NCBI RefSeq assembly: GCF_026340655.1
Contig: NZ_JAPEOZ010000001.1
Span: 7,626,001-7,690,000, forward strand
Direction of reading: 5' to 3'
Origin: Streptomyces sp. NBC_01275
GTDB lineage: Bacteria > Actinomycetota > Actinomycetes > Streptomycetales > Streptomycetaceae
Length of the DNA: 64,000 bases
Numbering within the stretch: position 1 is the first letter of the stretch; each line of letters starts with the position of its first letter. A program made the position numbers and the translations under genes. This document shows, piece after piece, positions 59,301 to 62,300 of this stretch. Under the pieces are notes generated by a model. The model made no database searches and was not told the origin of the DNA. It saw only the letters and a program-made list of their open reading frames with translations.

Positions 59301-62300
59301 CGAACCTGGCAACCCAGGAGAGTCTCCAGCACTCCGTCACGGAACTGACGGCGCTGGCGCGCGCCCTGTACGAGCGGGCGGTGCGGTTCCGGGAGCCGCT
59401 GACCGACGACGCCCTGCGCGACGCGGTCGGCCGGATCACCGGTCACCCCGTGGTGCGGGCCTTCGCACCGTTCCTGGCCATGGCCACCACCTGGTTGCTG
59501 CCCACCACCGGCGGGGACGCCCGGCCCCCCTTGACGCCGGTCCAGGCCCAGTCGGTCGCGGAGGCCCTGGCCCTGGCCGCACTCGGCTCCCCGCCGGCAC
59601 CGGAGACCCGGGCCCGGCTGACCCGGCTGATACGGGTCGTCGTCAGCTCCGCCCGGGTGAGCGCCGACAAGCACCCGCAGGCACTCGACGAGGCGACGCG
59701 GGAGCGGGTGCTGAACCTGGCCAGGGACGCGGCGAAGGCGCTGCCGCTGCTCGGGCAGGCCGGCGGCTTCGTGTCCGAGGTGGAGCAGGACAGCGACCTG
59801 CCCGACGGCGGCGCGCACGACACCGATATGACGGACGCGCCGATCGTGCCGGACAGCGCGTTCTCCCACAGCTCGTCGGGTCCGTCCGACCCGAACGCCC
59901 TGAGCGAGATCATGGCCCGGGCGACCCTCGCCGGGGGGACGGCCGACGCGCGGGTGCCGGCCACCGCGGACTCGGGCAGCGCCCTCGACACCGACGTCCG
60001 CACGGTCCTGGACCGGCTCTGGTCCCAGGACCCGGAGCACGGCCAACGCCCCCTGGATGTCGCCGTGGTGGCTCGGCAGGTGCTGCATCTGCCCGCCGAC
60101 ACCGTGGTGGACGACGCCGTACGGGCCGAACTGACCGCCCTCGTAAGGGACGCCGAGGAGCAGGGCCGCGCCCGCAACCTCGCCGCGCTGGGCGCCCACC
60201 ACTTCCGTACCACCGGAGATGAGACCACCGGCCGCCCGATCACGCTCGACGGCGCCGAGGGACCCGGCCGCAACTGGACCGACCTGCCCGACCTCGACCT
60301 CGACACCACCCGGATCGTGGACCCGCCCGGCGGACCCACCACCCCACCGACCAAGGCCCCCTGGAACGGCACCCCCCTGACCCTGGCCGCCTCCACCGGC
60401 GGCCAGGACCACGTCGACGTGCCCTGGCCCGGCGGCGGACACCGCCCCATGACCATGGCCGAAGTCGCCGAATACCTCCTCGTCGAACTCGAAAACCGGC
60501 CCGACATCACGGACATCCTGCTCGCCTGGCCCAACTCCGGCGACGGCGGACTCCTCCCCGTACGCCAGGCAGCACACCGACTCGGCAAGACCCTCTGGGT
60601 CAACAGCGGCCCCCTGGCACCACGCCCCGCACCGGCCGACACAGGCACAGGCACCACCGCCGGGCAGACCGGCCGCCTCGTCCTGACCTCCTACAGCGAA
60701 CCCGGAAACCTGATCGGCGACTGGTTCCCCGTCCACCCCGACGATCTGCGCGACCCCGACCCGGACGACGTACCCGAGTGGTGGGAGGACCAGTGGTTGA
60801 CCCGCACCATCGTCTCCACCACCCACCAGCAGACCGGCCGGGCCTCCTTCAAGCCGGACGAACCCAAACTGGAGGAGAGATACGACCACTACCGCCACCT
60901 GGGGTCCTTCATAGGCAGGTACGACTACAACCCCGTGACGGGCGAGGTGAGCGGCCCGGTGGGCCTCCCGCCGAACGCGAAGTTCTCCTGGTTCGCCCAC
61001 GGCGCACCCGGCTACGCCAGGGTGCCGCTGAAGAACGGCAGCGTCATCAGCGTCCCCATGGAGGAGTACGCCGGAGCCATGCGCCGGCGGCCCAGCGTGC
61101 GCAGGCTCATCGAGCAGAGCGAAGCAGCCGCCGCCCGGGGCGAGCCCATCGAGGAGATCTTCAACGGCCTCTGCTTCAACGACGCCGCCTCCGACCTGCC
61201 CTACAGCCCCGACTGGAGCCACTCCGCCGCGCCCGCCCCGTTCGTCCTCGACCGGCTGGCGACCGTCACCGGGAGCCAGCACGCGGCGAACAAGACCCGC
61301 CTGGGCATGGACAACTACGGCGACCGGACCGGCTGGACCATGATCGGGAACGGCCGCCACCTTCACGCGCTGGAGACCGATGTGGAGGGCCGGCCTGGAC
61401 GGAGGCAGAAGCGCTGGCCCGAGCCGCTGCCCGACGAACTCGCCGACCGGGCCCGCACCGCCGGGCTGCACACCGGCACCGGCCCGGTCTCCGACGAGGA
61501 TCTGGACGCAGCGCTGCGCCTGGTCCGGGCGCTGCGCGAGGTCTTCGGGCAGAACGTCGACACCCTCAGCCACTATCCGTACCTGCTGGAGGCCATCGGC
61601 GCCGTGGAGCTGATGCGGCGCGCGGACCTCGACCTGTCCGCCGCCGCCCCGCACTTCACCATGGAGCTGCTGGAACGGGTCGTACGCGCCGACCAGGAAC
61701 GCCAAGGCAGAAACGTGCCGTCCGCGCTGGATCAGGGGGACTTCGGGGACACCCTGAGCCGGGCCCTCACCGTCTGGCGAGCGGCGACGGCGGCATCGGA
61801 TCCCGCGCTCGCCGCCGGTTTCGTCTCCCCGCCCCTGGTGCTCCGGGTCGCGGAGCAGTACGGCAACCCCGACGAGGACGACATCCGGGCGGTGTTGGGC
61901 CTGGACCGGAGCACCGTGCCCGAGGTCACGAGCCTCCACCGCTCGCAGTACTTCTGGACCCAGGTCCGAACCGAAGAGGTGTACGAACGCCAGCCGGACG
62001 TGCCCACCTTCGAGACCCGGCTCCTGCACCTCGAACAGCCCGACCCCCAGCAGTCCGCAGCCGCACGCCTGACGGTGGCCAAGGCCCTGGCCACCGGCCG
62101 CGACCCGTACAACGTCTACGCGCTCGCCGCCGCCCACCTGGAGTTCGAGGGCCTGCTCGGGGCGGACACCCTGATCACCGGCACCGGCACGGTGGGCGGC
62201 CGGAACCTCACCGGGTCGGACCTCGCCCGCCGGGTGAACCTGGACAAGTGGCTGGCGCCGTCCGCCACCCCCGAGGCCACGGACCCCGCCCTCGCGGACA